Shown here in pieces: positions 25,286 through 34,685 of a stretch of DNA of 64,000 bases (positions within the stretch are counted from its first letter, which is position 1; each line of letters opens with the position of its first letter). Source of the stretch: Eubacteriaceae bacterium CHKCI004 (lineage in GTDB: Bacteria > Bacillota > Clostridia > Lachnospirales > Lachnospiraceae); assembly GCA_900016875.1 (NCBI GenBank), contig FCNR01000040.1, forward strand, positions 21,357 to 85,356, given 5' to 3'. The notes beneath the pieces are model-generated. The model saw only the letters and a program-made list of their open reading frames with translations, did not search any database and was not told the DNA's origin. The position numbers and the translations under genes are program-made.

Positions 25286-26503
25286 ATGAACACAGAAACT
25301 CATATCAACGAAAGTATTTTAAGCGACGAAATCCGCGAACATCAGAAAGAAAACCGCATCGACCACATGACCTATTTGCCGGATATGGAAGACATCGGTT
25401 CCGATGTGATGGATCAGGTGATTTCCGCCATGAACGCCTACAATTATGACATTTACACCGAAAACGACGTGCGCCGCGCCCTCTCCCACGACAACCGTTC
25501 CCTGGAGGATTTCAAGGCGCTGCTGTCCCCGGCGGCGCTGCCTTTGCTGGAAGACATCGCCCAGGCGGCCCAGGCGGAGACCCGGAAACATTTCGGCAAT
25601 TCTGTCTGCATGTTCACTCCGGCCTACATCGCCAATTATTGCGAAAATTACTGCATTTACTGCGGGTTTAACTGCCACAATCACATCAAACGGGCCCAGC
25701 TCAACGAAGAGGAAATCGAGAAGGAGTTTGCCGCCATCGCCAAAACTGGTCTGCAGGAAATCCTCATTCTGACCGGTGAAAGCCGGAAACGTTCCACTGT
25801 GGAATATATCGGCCGGGCCTGTGAAATCGCCCGGAAATATTTCCGGGTGGTCGGTCTGGAAGTTTATCCGATGAACTCCGACGAGTACGCCCATCTACAT
25901 CAGTGCGGGGCAGACTACGTCACTGTTTTTCAGGAAACATACAACTCTGACAAATACGAAACCCTCCACTTAGCCGGCCACAAACGAATCTTTCCGTACC
26001 GGTTTAACGCCCAGGAGCGGGCTTTGATGGGCGGCATGCGGGGTGTGGGCTTCGCCGCTCTCCTGGGTCTTGATGATTTCCGGAAAGATGCTTTCGCCAC
26101 CGGCATGCACGCCTGGCTTCTCCAAAAAAAGTATCCCCATGCAGAGATTGCCTTTTCCTGCCCACGGCTGCGGCCCATCATCAACAACGACAAGATCAAC
26201 CCTATGGATGTACACGAAGCGCAGCTTTTACAGATTGTCTGCGCCTACCGGCTGTTTATGCCTTTCGCCAGCATCACCATCTCCAGCCGGGAATGTGCCA
26301 GGGTGCGGGACAATCTGGTGAACATTGCCGCCACCAAAATCTCTGCCGGCGTCAGCACCGGCATCGGTGAACACGGCGAGGAAGTGCAGGATAAAGGCGA
26401 CGAACAATTTGAAATCTCCGACGGCCGATCCGTCCGGGAAGTCTATGATGCCCTGGTGGCCGAACATCTGCAGCCGGTCATGGCGGAGTACATTTACGTA
26501 TGA
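25286..26503 (+). CDS. thiH: 2-iminoacetate synthase ThiH
   Basis: This 405-residue radical-SAM enzyme cleaves tyrosine to dehydroglycine and p-cresol. The cluster motif is CENYCIYCGFNC (CxxxCxxC) near residue 115. The C-terminal domain carries ISAGVSTGIGEHGEE. Its presence instead of the oxygen-dependent ThiO fits an anaerobe. A GAGGAGG site precedes the ATG, and the stop overlaps the next gene by four bases. Confidence 0.95.
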   Translation: MNTETHINESILSDEIREHQKENRIDHMTYLPDMEDIGSDVMDQVISAMNAYNYDIYTENDVRRALSHDNRSLEDFKALLSPAALPLLEDIAQAAQAETRKHFGNSVCMFTPAYIANYCENYCIYCGFNCHNHIKRAQLNEEEIEKEFAAIAKTGLQEILILTGESRKRSTVEYIGRACEIARKYFRVVGLEVYPMNSDEYAHLHQCGADYVTVFQETYNSDKYETLHLAGHKRIFPYRFNAQERALMGGMRGVGFAALLGLDDFRKDAFATGMHAWLLQKKYPHAEIAFSCPRLRPIINNDKINPMDVHEAQLLQIVCAYRLFMPFASITISSRECARVRDNLVNIAATKISAGVSTGIGEHGEEVQDKGDEQFEISDGRSVREVYDALVAEHLQPVMAEYIYV

Positions 26504-27150
26504 GCGCCCCTCATACCCGGCAGCCGGAAAACCTCTCCGTCATCGCCGTCACTAACCGCTCCCTCTCCGTCCGTCCCTATGAAGAACAAATTGCCCGCAT
26601 CTGCCGTTTTCACCCGGCGGCGGTGATCGTACGGGAAAAAGATCTGCCAGAAGAAGAATACGCCCGCCTGGCTGAAAAAGTGCTGGCCATCTGCCGTCAA
26701 TACAGCGTGCGCTGCATTTACCACACCTATCCGGAAGCCTCCCGGGCCGCCGGTGTCAAAGAAATTCATCTGCCTCTCCCGGTTTTGCGGCAGTATGCCG
26801 GCGAGGCGGATTTGCAACCGGCGGATCCCCGCCGGCCAGACGTTTCCGGCGGGGCGGGAACACCCCTCTCCTTTTTCACTGCCGTCGGCACTTCCGTCCA
26901 TTCCATGGCAGAAGCCGAGGAGGCGCTGCGGCTGGGCGCCACCTATCTGACGGCGGGGCACATATACAGCACCGACTGCAAAAAAGGCGTGCCGCCCCGG
27001 GGACTTTCCTTTTTAGAAAAAATCTGCCGGATGTCCCCGGTGCCAGTTTATGCCATCGGCGGCATCCATCTGGGCACCGGGCAGCTCACAGAAGTGCTTT
27101 CCTGCGGAGCTGCCGGCGGATGCATCATGTCTGAGATGATGCGGATATAA
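26500..27150 (+). CDS. tenI: Thiazole tautomerase-like protein (TenI type, ThiE superfamily)
   Basis: This 216-residue TIM-barrel protein is translationally coupled to thiH (ATGA). The ThiE superfamily includes thiamine phosphate synthase (ThiE) and the aromatizing tautomerase TenI. Here the motif GHIYSTDCKKGVPPRG matches TenI (GH-x-F-x-TDCKKG with the catalytic His), not the GPIF-x-TxTK form of ThiE. The ThiE pyrimidine-site segment (D-x-A-x-x-x-x-A-D-G-V-H-L-G-Q) is also absent. It therefore most likely aromatizes the thiazole made by ThiG, although such genes are often labelled ThiE. Confidence 0.75.
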   Translation: MSAPHTRQPENLSVIAVTNRSLSVRPYEEQIARICRFHPAAVIVREKDLPEEEYARLAEKVLAICRQYSVRCIYHTYPEASRAAGVKEIHLPLPVLRQYAGEADLQPADPRRPDVSGGAGTPLSFFTAVGTSVHSMAEAEEALRLGATYLTAGHIYSTDCKKGVPPRGLSFLEKICRMSPVPVYAIGGIHLGTGQLTEVLSCGAAGGCIMSEMMRI

Positions 27151-27193
27151 TACAATTCTGTTTCGTTGATTTTTCAGACAGTTTTTACTTCAG

Positions 27194-27219
27194 AATCGGA
27201 TGCCGCTCCCAATCCGATT
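27194..27219. terminator. Terminator between convergent tenI-like and MATE genes
   Basis: AATCGGAT pairs with ATCCGATT around a ten-base loop, followed by TTCTAATT on the plus strand. A T run is weak on both sides. Confidence 0.5.
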
Positions 27220-27273
27220 TTCTAATTATAAAGAAACAATTGAAAATGATTATTATATGGAAGAAGCTTTTTC

Positions 27274-28635
27274 TCACACCGTCTCCCCCAGTACCTTCCG
27301 GCACCGCTTCCGGACGAAGAAAAAGCACACCGCCTGCATGACGATGGTGGCGATCCAGGAACCCGGATAGGAAATGAACAGAAAATGTAAAGACCGATGA
27401 TAAGGAAAGAAACCATATATCCAGAGAATTCTTGTGCCCACTGTGCCGATGATGGACAGCACCATGGGAACTGCCGAATATCCCATCCCCCTCATGGCGC
27501 CAGGAAACAAATCCATGATGCCGCAGAGGAAGTATGGGACGGTGGTGATGGAGAGTATCTCCAGTCCGCACTGGATCACGTCCGCTTCAGTTGTGTAGAT
27601 TCTCAGAACCTGGGACCCAAAGGCCCAGGCACCAACGCCCAGAATCAATGAAATTCCTGCGGATAAAAGGATACAGTCTAAAAGAACCCGGTCCATCCGC
27701 TTCGGTTTCTTCACGCTGTAGTTCTGACTGGTGAAGCTCATGCACGCCTGAGTGACCGCATTGACAGACACATACAGAAAGCCGAGGATGTTGTTGGCTG
27801 CCGTGTAGCCGGCCATGGCGATGGAGCCGAAGGAGTTCACCGATGACTGCAGCAGCGCGTTGGAGAAGTTTATGACCGTACTCTGAATGCCGGCCGGGAT
27901 GCCCACCTGAAAGATGCGCTTCACATAGAATCCTTTGACAGAAAGCCTGGAGAATCTCACCTGATAGCTGCCTTCGGATTTATAAAGGCAGTGAAGCACA
28001 AGGATGCTCGATACCATCTGGGAAGCCACGGTCCCGATGGCTACGCCGGCCACGCCCAGAGGGATAACGATGACTAACAGCAGATCAAGCGCCACATTTG
28101 CCATGCCCGCAAAGAGCAGAAAAAACAGCGGCCGCTTGGTATCTCCCACCGCGCGAAGGACTGCCGCCCCGTAGTTATAGAGCATAAAAAACGGCATTCC
28201 AAGGAAATATATTTTCATGTAGAGGGTGGACTGCCCGATGACGTCCGGCGGCGTGTCCATAAGCCCCAGCGCCCATCCGGCAGCCGCAAATCCCACCACT
28301 GCCATGAGGACGCCGCTGATCAAAGCGAGCGCGATGGCCGTATGTACCGATTCTGACATTTCCTTATCCTGCCCCGCAGCATAATACCTGGCGCACAATA
28401 CATTTGCTCCCATGGAGATTCCGATAAACAGGTTGGTAAAAATATTGATAAGCGCCGTGGTGGCCCCCACCGCCGCCAGCGCATCGCTGCCGCTGAACCG
28501 TCCCACCACGATGATATCCACCGCGTTGAACATCAGCTGCAGAATACTGGTGACCATCAAAGGCAGCGAAAAAGAGACCAGCTTATCCATTATAGAACCA
28601 TTTGTCATGTCAATTTCATATTTACTCTTTTGCAA
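27274..28635 (-). CDS. MATE-family multidrug/organic-cation efflux transporter
   Basis: This 453-residue membrane protein has twelve hydrophobic segments in two similar halves. It begins MQKSKYEIDMTNGSIMDKLVSFSLPLMVTSILQ and carries the MatE pattern (NAVDIIVVGRFSGSDALAAVGAT). The first codon is TTG; an ATG nine codons later is possible, but relatives include the KYEIDM lead. Family members exchange Na+ or H+ for drugs or metabolites. Convergent with the thi operon. Confidence 0.88.
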   Translation of the reverse strand: MQKSKYEIDMTNGSIMDKLVSFSLPLMVTSILQLMFNAVDIIVVGRFSGSDALAAVGATTALINIFTNLFIGISMGANVLCARYYAAGQDKEMSESVHTAIALALISGVLMAVVGFAAAGWALGLMDTPPDVIGQSTLYMKIYFLGMPFFMLYNYGAAVLRAVGDTKRPLFFLLFAGMANVALDLLLVIVIPLGVAGVAIGTVASQMVSSILVLHCLYKSEGSYQVRFSRLSVKGFYVKRIFQVGIPAGIQSTVINFSNALLQSSVNSFGSIAMAGYTAANNILGFLYVSVNAVTQACMSFTSQNYSVKKPKRMDRVLLDCILLSAGISLILGVGAWAFGSQVLRIYTTEADVIQCGLEILSITTVPYFLCGIMDLFPGAMRGMGYSAVPMVLSIIGTVGTRILWIYGFFPYHRSLHFLFISYPGSWIATIVMQAVCFFFVRKRCRKVLGETV

Positions 28636-28779
28636 TGTATTCTCATCCCCTCTTATTTCTTTTGCACCTGCTCTATCTTACTCCTTTCTTTGATTCCGGT
28701 CAATCATCTTCCGGTATGGAATATGTAGAATGGAATGTGCAGAAACGAAAAAAATCGTTATAATTATTCCTCACTATAA

Positions 28780-28819
28780 ATCAGGGACAAAGCCTGCCCA
28801 TGCCGGCTCTGTCCCTGAT
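28780..28819. terminator. Hairpin between MATE and phnX
   Basis: ATCAGGGACAAAGCC pairs with GGCTCTGTCCCTGAT with one mismatch around a ten-base loop. It lies 110 bases past the phnX stop on the minus strand. T runs are poor, so it may act as a transcript-end stabiliser. The rest of the 295-base gap (28636-28930) is AT-rich with no gene seen. Confidence 0.5.
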
Positions 28820-28930
28820 CTTATAGTATTTCCCGCGAAATTATACAATATTCAAATAGATTAATTATGTCTGCGCTGCATTGATATTAGTGTACTGCCT
28901 CATCTCTTTTCAGTATAGTGACAAAATACA

Positions 28931-29695
28931 CTAGATCAACTCCAGCACGCCCCGGATATCCTGCACAACAGCATCGGCGCCGGCGTCCATGTAACGTTTT
29001 GTCACCTCCTGCACTTTCGCTTCCTTCTCTTCCGGAGTGAGCGCTTCATACTCTGCTTTGGTAAGCCCCATCTCAGAACTTCCTTCAATAATGCCTGCGG
29101 TGAAGACACCTGCGTTTTTACCTTCACGGATATCGGAGATGGTATCTCCCACCTTCATGACTTTATCCACGCTGGTGATGTGCAGCGCTTCCATGTTCTT
29201 AAAGATCATGTATGGATACGGACGGCCGGCGTGTCCGGTGGAGTCCGGGCTGAACCAGCAGTCAGGTTCATAACCGGCTTTTGCCGCTTCTTTTGTGACA
29301 ATGTCCATCATGGCGTCGGTGTAGCCGGTAGTGGAACCGATCTTCAGACCGGCGTCGCGGAGCTTTGCCACAGTTTCTACCACGTAGTCTTTCGGGTCAG
29401 AGAACTGATCGAGAATCTTCATGAGATTGGCGGCAAATTTTTCGTGCATTTCATCCACATCTTTGTCAGTAAAGTCCCTGCCATGGATACGTTTAAATTC
29501 TTCACGAATCCGCTCCATGGACAGCATGGTCTTGATGTGGTCCCATTTTAACATTCCCATAGGTTTTCTTGTCTCTTCCATGCTCGGTGTGATACCGTAT
29601 TCTTTGAATATTTCCATAAATGCCTGCACCGGCGCAAAGCATCCGTAATCTACTGTCGTTCCTGCCCAGTCGAATATCACTGCTTCATATTTCAT
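28931..29695 (-). CDS. phnX: Phosphonoacetaldehyde hydrolase
   Basis: This 254-residue HAD enzyme cleaves the C-P bond of phosphonoacetaldehyde to acetaldehyde and phosphate. Motif I is FDWAGTTVDYGCFAP (nucleophile Asp9), and the cap carries KPMGMLKWDHI with the Schiff-base Lys characteristic of this enzyme. KVGDTISDIREGKNAG forms the acidic motif. It is last in the 2-aminoethylphosphonate unit, 41 bases after phnW, whose product it consumes. Confidence 0.95.
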   Translation of the reverse strand: MKYEAVIFDWAGTTVDYGCFAPVQAFMEIFKEYGITPSMEETRKPMGMLKWDHIKTMLSMERIREEFKRIHGRDFTDKDVDEMHEKFAANLMKILDQFSDPKDYVVETVAKLRDAGLKIGSTTGYTDAMMDIVTKEAAKAGYEPDCWFSPDSTGHAGRPYPYMIFKNMEALHITSVDKVMKVGDTISDIREGKNAGVFTAGIIEGSSEMGLTKAEYEALTPEEKEAKVQEVTKRYMDAGADAVVQDIRGVLELI

Positions 29696-29736
29696 TGTTA
29701 TTGTCTCTCTTTCTCCTGATATTGTTCTCCGTCCAT

Positions 29737-30840
29737 TTACGCTGCGGCTCTTTTTGCTTTAATGAACTCTTCGATGATGTCGCAGACTCTGTTGATATCT
29801 TCCGGATAGATTTCACCGATGTTACCGATGCGGAAAGTCTCCGCGTCTGTCACCTTGCCCGGATAGATGGCGTAGCCGCGCTCTTTGATGTACTGGTACA
29901 TTTCCTGGAAGGTGTAATTCTTATTGGCCGGATAGAAAAATGTGGTGATAATCGGTCCCTGATATTCATCTCCCACGTAAGTTTCAAAACCAAGAGCACG
30001 AAGTCTGCTGGTAAGAAGCTTATTATTTTCTGTATAGCGTTTATTTCTTGCCGGAATTCCTCCCTCTTCTTCCATTTCTTTTAACGCCTGGGCAAAAGCC
30101 AGAACGACATGGGTCGGGGAGGTAAATCTCCACTTACCGTCGGCCTGCATGGTCTCCCACTGGTCATAGAGATCCAGAGAAAGACTTCTTGCTTTGCCTT
30201 TGCTGGCCATAAGAGAGTCTTTTTTGCAAATGATGAAGGAAAAGCCCGGCACTCCCTGAATACATTTGTTGGCGCTGCTGATGATAAAGTCAATTCCCAG
30301 TTCACCCACAGGAATGTCTACGCCGCCGAAACTGGACATAGCGTCCACGATCATAGTTCTTCCGGCAGCCTTTACAACTTTGCTCACAGAAGCGATATCA
30401 TTTAAGATGCCGGATGTAGTCTCGCTGTGAACCATGGAAACATGGGTTACTTCCGGATCTTCCTCCAGTATTTCAGCGATTCTTTTTGCATCAGGAATCT
30501 CATTATAATTAACCTCATATAATCTGTAATTGATGCCGGCATGTTCTGCGATATCTGCCATACGGCGGCCGTAAGAACCGTTGGCGGCGATGAGAAGTTT
30601 TTCATCACTGCCTACCGTGCTCGTAATCACAGATTCCACACCGAAAGTACCGCTGCCCTGCATGAGAACAACTGTATATTCCGGCTCACTGACATGAGCC
30701 AGCTCCAGAAGCTTGTCTCTGATCTCCAGCGTAATTTTTTTATAATCATCATCCCAGGTGCAGTGGTCAAATAACATCTGCTCTTTTACAGTGTCGGTGG
30801 TTGTCAGCGGGCCTGGTGTTAAAAGTTTATAATTTTTCAT
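29737..30840 (-). CDS. phnW: 2-aminoethylphosphonate-pyruvate transaminase
   Basis: This 367-residue class V aminotransferase moves the amino group of 2-aminoethylphosphonate to pyruvate, giving phosphonoacetaldehyde and alanine. The start LLTPGPLTTTDTVKEQML and the PLP-lysine motif SSANKCIQGVPGFSF are diagnostic. Together with phnX and the transporter it forms a complete uptake and breakdown route for a phosphonate common in lipids and glycans. Confidence 0.95.
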   Translation of the reverse strand: MKNYKLLTPGPLTTTDTVKEQMLFDHCTWDDDYKKITLEIRDKLLELAHVSEPEYTVVLMQGSGTFGVESVITSTVGSDEKLLIAANGSYGRRMADIAEHAGINYRLYEVNYNEIPDAKRIAEILEEDPEVTHVSMVHSETTSGILNDIASVSKVVKAAGRTMIVDAMSSFGGVDIPVGELGIDFIISSANKCIQGVPGFSFIICKKDSLMASKGKARSLSLDLYDQWETMQADGKWRFTSPTHVVLAFAQALKEMEEEGGIPARNKRYTENNKLLTSRLRALGFETYVGDEYQGPIITTFFYPANKNYTFQEMYQYIKERGYAIYPGKVTDAETFRIGNIGEIYPEDINRVCDIIEEFIKAKRAAA

Positions 30841-30870
30841 AATTGTATCTCTTCTTTCTTTTTTATTTTC

Positions 30871-33504
30871 TTACTCTTCAGCCAGCGCTTTGGCATTCTC
30901 AGAAATCTGCTGATGCTGTTCCAATAAATCAACTGTCAGTTTTTCCGGGAATACCTTTGGATTTGCAGACATATACGCAGAGTCTGCTGTTTCTCCCTCA
31001 TAGATTGGCAGAGGATAGTATTCCTGTAATTTTGCTCTTCCTTTTGTAATAATACATTCAGCCATTTCCATGGCAAGATCCTTGCTTTCATCACCTTTAT
31101 CCACAACAGCGATGGATTCTGTCAGAGAATAGTTGCCTTCTGTCGGGTCAACATAATCTACCGGAAGTCCGTCTGCTTTATCTGCCACTGCCTGATGACG
31201 GAGACCGAATCCGATGGCTACCTCGCCGGCACGCACTTTTTTAAGAGGTGCGGAACCTGAGCTCTCCACGTGAGGGCCTGCGTTTTTGTAAATGTCTGCC
31301 AGGATCTGGGTTGCCTCGTCTTCACCGTAATTGTCTACCAGCGCCTGTAACAGAAGCCATGCTGTGGAAGAACTTGCGATGTCTGTGACGGAGATAAATC
31401 CGCTGTATACCGGGTTAGCCAGATCTTTGATGCTGGTCGGAGTCGGCAGATTATTTTCTGCCATCACTTCTGTGTTCAGAAGGATTGCTCCTTCCTGAGC
31501 AGTGATCGGCGTATAGAAGGAAGGATATTCATCCATAGCGCCTGTCTCAAAAGTCAGATCCTTAAACATGTTCTGCTGTTCCTGGGCGCTGTCCAGATAG
31601 AAGGAACTCATGGTCACCAAGTCAGCTTCGATGTTGGTTCCTTCCGCCAGAAGCTTTCCGCCCAGCTCGGAAGTACCGAAGGACTGAATGATGTACTGTC
31701 CGGAATATCCGTTTTCATCTAAAGTGCTCTTCATGGCCTCGATGGCTTCGTCGTCGGCGTTGGTGTAAAGCACCACTTCATCGCTGGCGGAGCCGCCGCA
31801 TCCGGTCAGGACTGCGGAGAGCGCCATGGTCATTGCTACTGCTGCTGCTAAAAATTTCTTTCTCTTCTCTTCCTTTACCTTACTTCTGTCTGTCGCAAAG
31901 TATCCAAAAATCAATTTAGCTGCCAGATTCGTAAATAAGATCAGAAGGGACAGAACAAAAATCTCATTGAACTTTGTATAATATTGAAGCTCTTTAATTT
32001 TTGTGGTAATAACCATGGTTCTTGCTCCTGCGATAAAAATAACCGCACTTACTGTTACCATCGCATTTACAAAATAATAGCTGAACACTTCAAGTATGGT
32101 TCCCATAGCGTTCGGAGTTACCACCCGCACGATAGTTTTAAGCCAGGTATCACCCATGAGCATGGCTGTTGTCTCCCAGGAAGCGTTCATCTTTGCCAGG
32201 GAATTCTTTATCATCAGATAAGGCGTCGAGAAGAAATGGATGACGTTACAGATGATAATGATGGCCAGGGTATTCTGCAGCGGTGTGCCGGAGAAAATAA
32301 GCATGTAGGCGATACCAATTACCATACCCGGTATTGTATTTGTAATTAATGAAATATTTTCAATAACCTGTTTTACTTTGCCCGGCAGTTTACTTCTCGC
32401 AGTCGTAAGTGCTGCTCCATAAGTGAGCAGGGAGCCGAGGAGCGCCGTGAGAACGGCTACCAGAAGGGAGTTTTCATAAACACTGATCAAGCTTCTGTCT
32501 GCGAAGACTGCCTGAACATGTTCCCAGGTAAAGTTCATCTGGTACGGCCAGTTTTCCACCAACGGCACCGCAAAGATGACCAGGAAGACAGAGAGTACCG
32601 CCAGAAGCACCAGACCGCTGGCTCCTCCGAAAATCACATCCCGCAAAGTATTTTTCCGAATCTCAATATTGGATATTTTGTTATAGCGAATATTATATTT
32701 TTCCAGATAGTGCAGAAGCGCGATCGTCAGTACGGAAGGAATAAGCATCATCATAGCCACTGCAGAACCGGTATTAAAGTTCGGGATACTTCCAAGCATT
32801 TCGTTATAAAGTACTGTTGCCACCACATCGTACTCGCCGCCCACCGACGCCGGAATACCGTAATCGGTAAAGCATAAGAAGAAACACTGTACAAAAGATG
32901 CAGCCAGCGTTCCAAGAAGTGGGCGTACCACCGTAGCCATAAATGTGGTCAATGGTTTATCCCCCATAATGCGGGATACGATGGTAAACTTTTTGTCAAT
33001 ATATTCCATGGTATTTGACACAAGCAGGAAGGATATCGGCAGTGTATAAATAACATATCCTAACAGCAGGCCGTTAAATCCGTAGATTTCAAAAAGCTGA
33101 CGTCCCACAAGCTGTGTGATCAGTCCCTGCTTTCCAAAGGAATAGATGATGGCAAAACCATACGTGATGGTCGGCAGCAGCATTGGAACTACAGCCGCCT
33201 TTCGAATGAATCCTTTATACGCTTTTGGAATATTTGTATAATTAATTGTATATGCAAGCAAAAACGCTAACAATGTTGTAATGATCGCACTGGCGGAAGA
33301 AATAATCAGGCTGTGCCCGAAAGCGCTCATAAAGCCGTGGCTTGTCAATACCTCCACGTAGTTTCCAAGAGATACTCCTCTGGCCTGTCCCTCAAAGGAC
33401 TTTAAGAGAAGCCGGAGAATTGGAATCATCAAAAATACGAGAAACAACGCCGTGACGATAATAAAAATGCCTTTAATCTCTTTTTCTTTTCTCTGTGTAC
33501 CCAT
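30871..33504 (-). CDS. 2-Aminoethylphosphonate ABC importer: permease fused to substrate-binding lipoprotein
   Basis: This single 877-residue frame holds two usual genes. Residues 1-545 are a double-domain permease of the PotB/ThiP/FbpB type with about twelve membrane segments and two EAA loops. Residues from about 548 (KRKKFLAAAVAMTMALSAVLTGC) form a complete lipoprotein signal with the lipobox Cys at 569. A binding protein of the iron(III)/AEP type follows (EVVLYTNADDEAIEAMKSTL ... ). A Shine-Dalgarno-like AAAGGAAGAG survives just before the signal, where a start codon would be expected but AGA stands instead. The order with phnW and phnX supports 2-aminoethylphosphonate as substrate. No stop or frameshift is present in the join. 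Confidence 0.85.
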   Translation of the reverse strand: MGTQRKEKEIKGIFIIVTALFLVFLMIPILRLLLKSFEGQARGVSLGNYVEVLTSHGFMSAFGHSLIISSASAIITTLLAFLLAYTINYTNIPKAYKGFIRKAAVVPMLLPTITYGFAIIYSFGKQGLITQLVGRQLFEIYGFNGLLLGYVIYTLPISFLLVSNTMEYIDKKFTIVSRIMGDKPLTTFMATVVRPLLGTLAASFVQCFFLCFTDYGIPASVGGEYDVVATVLYNEMLGSIPNFNTGSAVAMMMLIPSVLTIALLHYLEKYNIRYNKISNIEIRKNTLRDVIFGGASGLVLLAVLSVFLVIFAVPLVENWPYQMNFTWEHVQAVFADRSLISVYENSLLVAVLTALLGSLLTYGAALTTARSKLPGKVKQVIENISLITNTIPGMVIGIAYMLIFSGTPLQNTLAIIIICNVIHFFSTPYLMIKNSLAKMNASWETTAMLMGDTWLKTIVRVVTPNAMGTILEVFSYYFVNAMVTVSAVIFIAGARTMVITTKIKELQYYTKFNEIFVLSLLILFTNLAAKLIFGYFATDRSKVKEEKRKKFLAAAVAMTMALSAVLTGCGGSASDEVVLYTNADDEAIEAMKSTLDENGYSGQYIIQSFGTSELGGKLLAEGTNIEADLVTMSSFYLDSAQEQQNMFKDLTFETGAMDEYPSFYTPITAQEGAILLNTEVMAENNLPTPTSIKDLANPVYSGFISVTDIASSSTAWLLLQALVDNYGEDEATQILADIYKNAGPHVESSGSAPLKKVRAGEVAIGFGLRHQAVADKADGLPVDYVDPTEGNYSLTESIAVVDKGDESKDLAMEMAECIITKGRAKLQEYYPLPIYEGETADSAYMSANPKVFPEKLTVDLLEQHQQISENAKALAEE

Positions 33505-33531
33505 ATTCGTTCACCTTTTCGCTTCACTTTA

Positions 33532-34299
33532 TTACATTGCCATCTGCGGCTGCGCTTCCTGACTGAACAAAGTAAAGATGTTATTTCTTTTAATCACAAG
33601 CTGATTAAGAATAAACTCTTTGACAAAATCGTTGTCCGGTGTCTGGATGATCTCATCTGGCTTGCCAAACTGAGAAATAGTTCCATTATTGACAATCAGA
33701 ACCTTATCAGATAAAGTCAGCGCCTCTTCCGGATCGTGGGTAACGATGATGGTTGTCAGCTTAAATTCTCTCGCAATCTGTTTGATTTTATCTTTAATCG
33801 ATTCTTTGATCACTCCGTCCAATGCGGAAAGCGGTTCATCCAGAAGAAGAATTTTCGGTTTCATGACCATGGTCCTTGCCAGAGCCACTCTCTGTTTCTG
33901 ACCGCCGGAAAGCTGTTCGATCTTCTTATCCAGATGTTCTCTTAATCCCAGCAGATCAATCATATCCTCCACTTCCTGCTGTGTGGAAATGTCCGGTTTG
34001 TTTTTTAATCCATATGTAATGTTTTTATAGACATTCAGATTTGGAAACAGGGCGTAATCCTGGAATACAATGTTGAATCCTCTTGCTTCCATCGGAATAT
34101 CCAGCACGTTCTGTCCCTGGAAAATGATCTCTCCTTCATCGGCGTCAGTCAATCCAAGAATCAGATTCAACAATGTAGTCTTACCGCATCCGGAAGGTCC
34201 GAGAATCGAAACTATCTCGCCATCCTCAATACTGAGATTAATATCGTGTAAAATTGTAACACCGTCATATGATTTTTTCAGATTTTTAATTTCAAGCAT
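33532..34299 (-). CDS. 2-Aminoethylphosphonate ABC importer ATPase
   Basis: This 255-residue ATPase has Walker A (GPSGCGKTT), signature (LSGGQKQR), Walker B (ILLLDEP) and the switch His (VTHDPEE). It is first gene of the phosphonate unit and partners the downstream permease-binding-protein fusion. The ATG follows GGAGAACATT. Family relation to PhnT/PotA-type importers; substrate inferred from phnW/phnX. Confidence 0.88.
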   Translation of the reverse strand: MLEIKNLKKSYDGVTILHDINLSIEDGEIVSILGPSGCGKTTLLNLILGLTDADEGEIIFQGQNVLDIPMEARGFNIVFQDYALFPNLNVYKNITYGLKNKPDISTQQEVEDMIDLLGLREHLDKKIEQLSGGQKQRVALARTMVMKPKILLLDEPLSALDGVIKESIKDKIKQIAREFKLTTIIVTHDPEEALTLSDKVLIVNNGTISQFGKPDEIIQTPDNDFVKEFILNQLVIKRNNIFTLFSQEAQPQMAM

Positions 34300-34315
34300 A
34301 ATGTTCTCCTTTCCC

Positions 34316-34550
34316 TTTCAGACATCTTCAAAATACCTAGGGGGTATTTTAAGGATTTATTCCAAACTAGAACTCCGGCAATCTGCGGCAGGCATGGAAA
34401 ATCGTTTACCGCCTGCAAGAGCAGCAGGTACATCTCTTGTCCCGTCCCTTATGCCGGGTCCGCTCCGCGAAACAACCGCATGATAACACAGAGACAAAAT
34501 GCCTTTCTATCATTTTCCCAAAAAAGTTTTGTAAATTAATTGTAAAAAAG
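34316..34550 (-). other. Untranslated leader upstream of the phosphonate operon
   Basis: About 235 bases separate the RpiR-type palindrome from the first gene. The middle (34370-34490) is markedly GC-rich compared with its AT-rich borders and holds several short complementary stretches (CTGC/GCAG runs). Near the gene AAAATACC-TAGG-GGGTATTTT forms a hairpin. I recognise no known riboswitch and no gene. Confidence 0.4.
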
Positions 34551-34551
34551 T

Positions 34552-34566
34552 TGTAGAAATTCTACA
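34552..34566. promoter_or_regulatory. RpiR-type operator upstream of the phosphonate operon
   Basis: TGTAGAAATTCTACA is a perfect 7-1-7 palindrome. It lies between the rpiR gene and the phosphonate operon. A related site, TGTAATTTTTCTACA, lies upstream of the rpiR gene itself. Confidence 0.6.
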
Positions 34567-34598
34567 TAATTTTCTAGAAATCTTCTTTAGTTTTTATA

Positions 34599-34624
34599 CA
34601 AAAAAAGGCGGAAATATTTCCGCC
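34599..34624 (-). terminator. Terminator after the RpiR gene
   Basis: GGCGGAAAT pairs with ATTTCCGCC without a gap; on the minus strand it is followed by a run of seven to eight Ts. It separates the regulator from the phosphonate operon, which therefore has its own promoter. Confidence 0.85.
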
Positions 34625-34685
34625 GTAAAAGATATTCTTTATTTTATTTTCAACCCTTTCATGGGAATTCTGTCTTAGAAACGTC

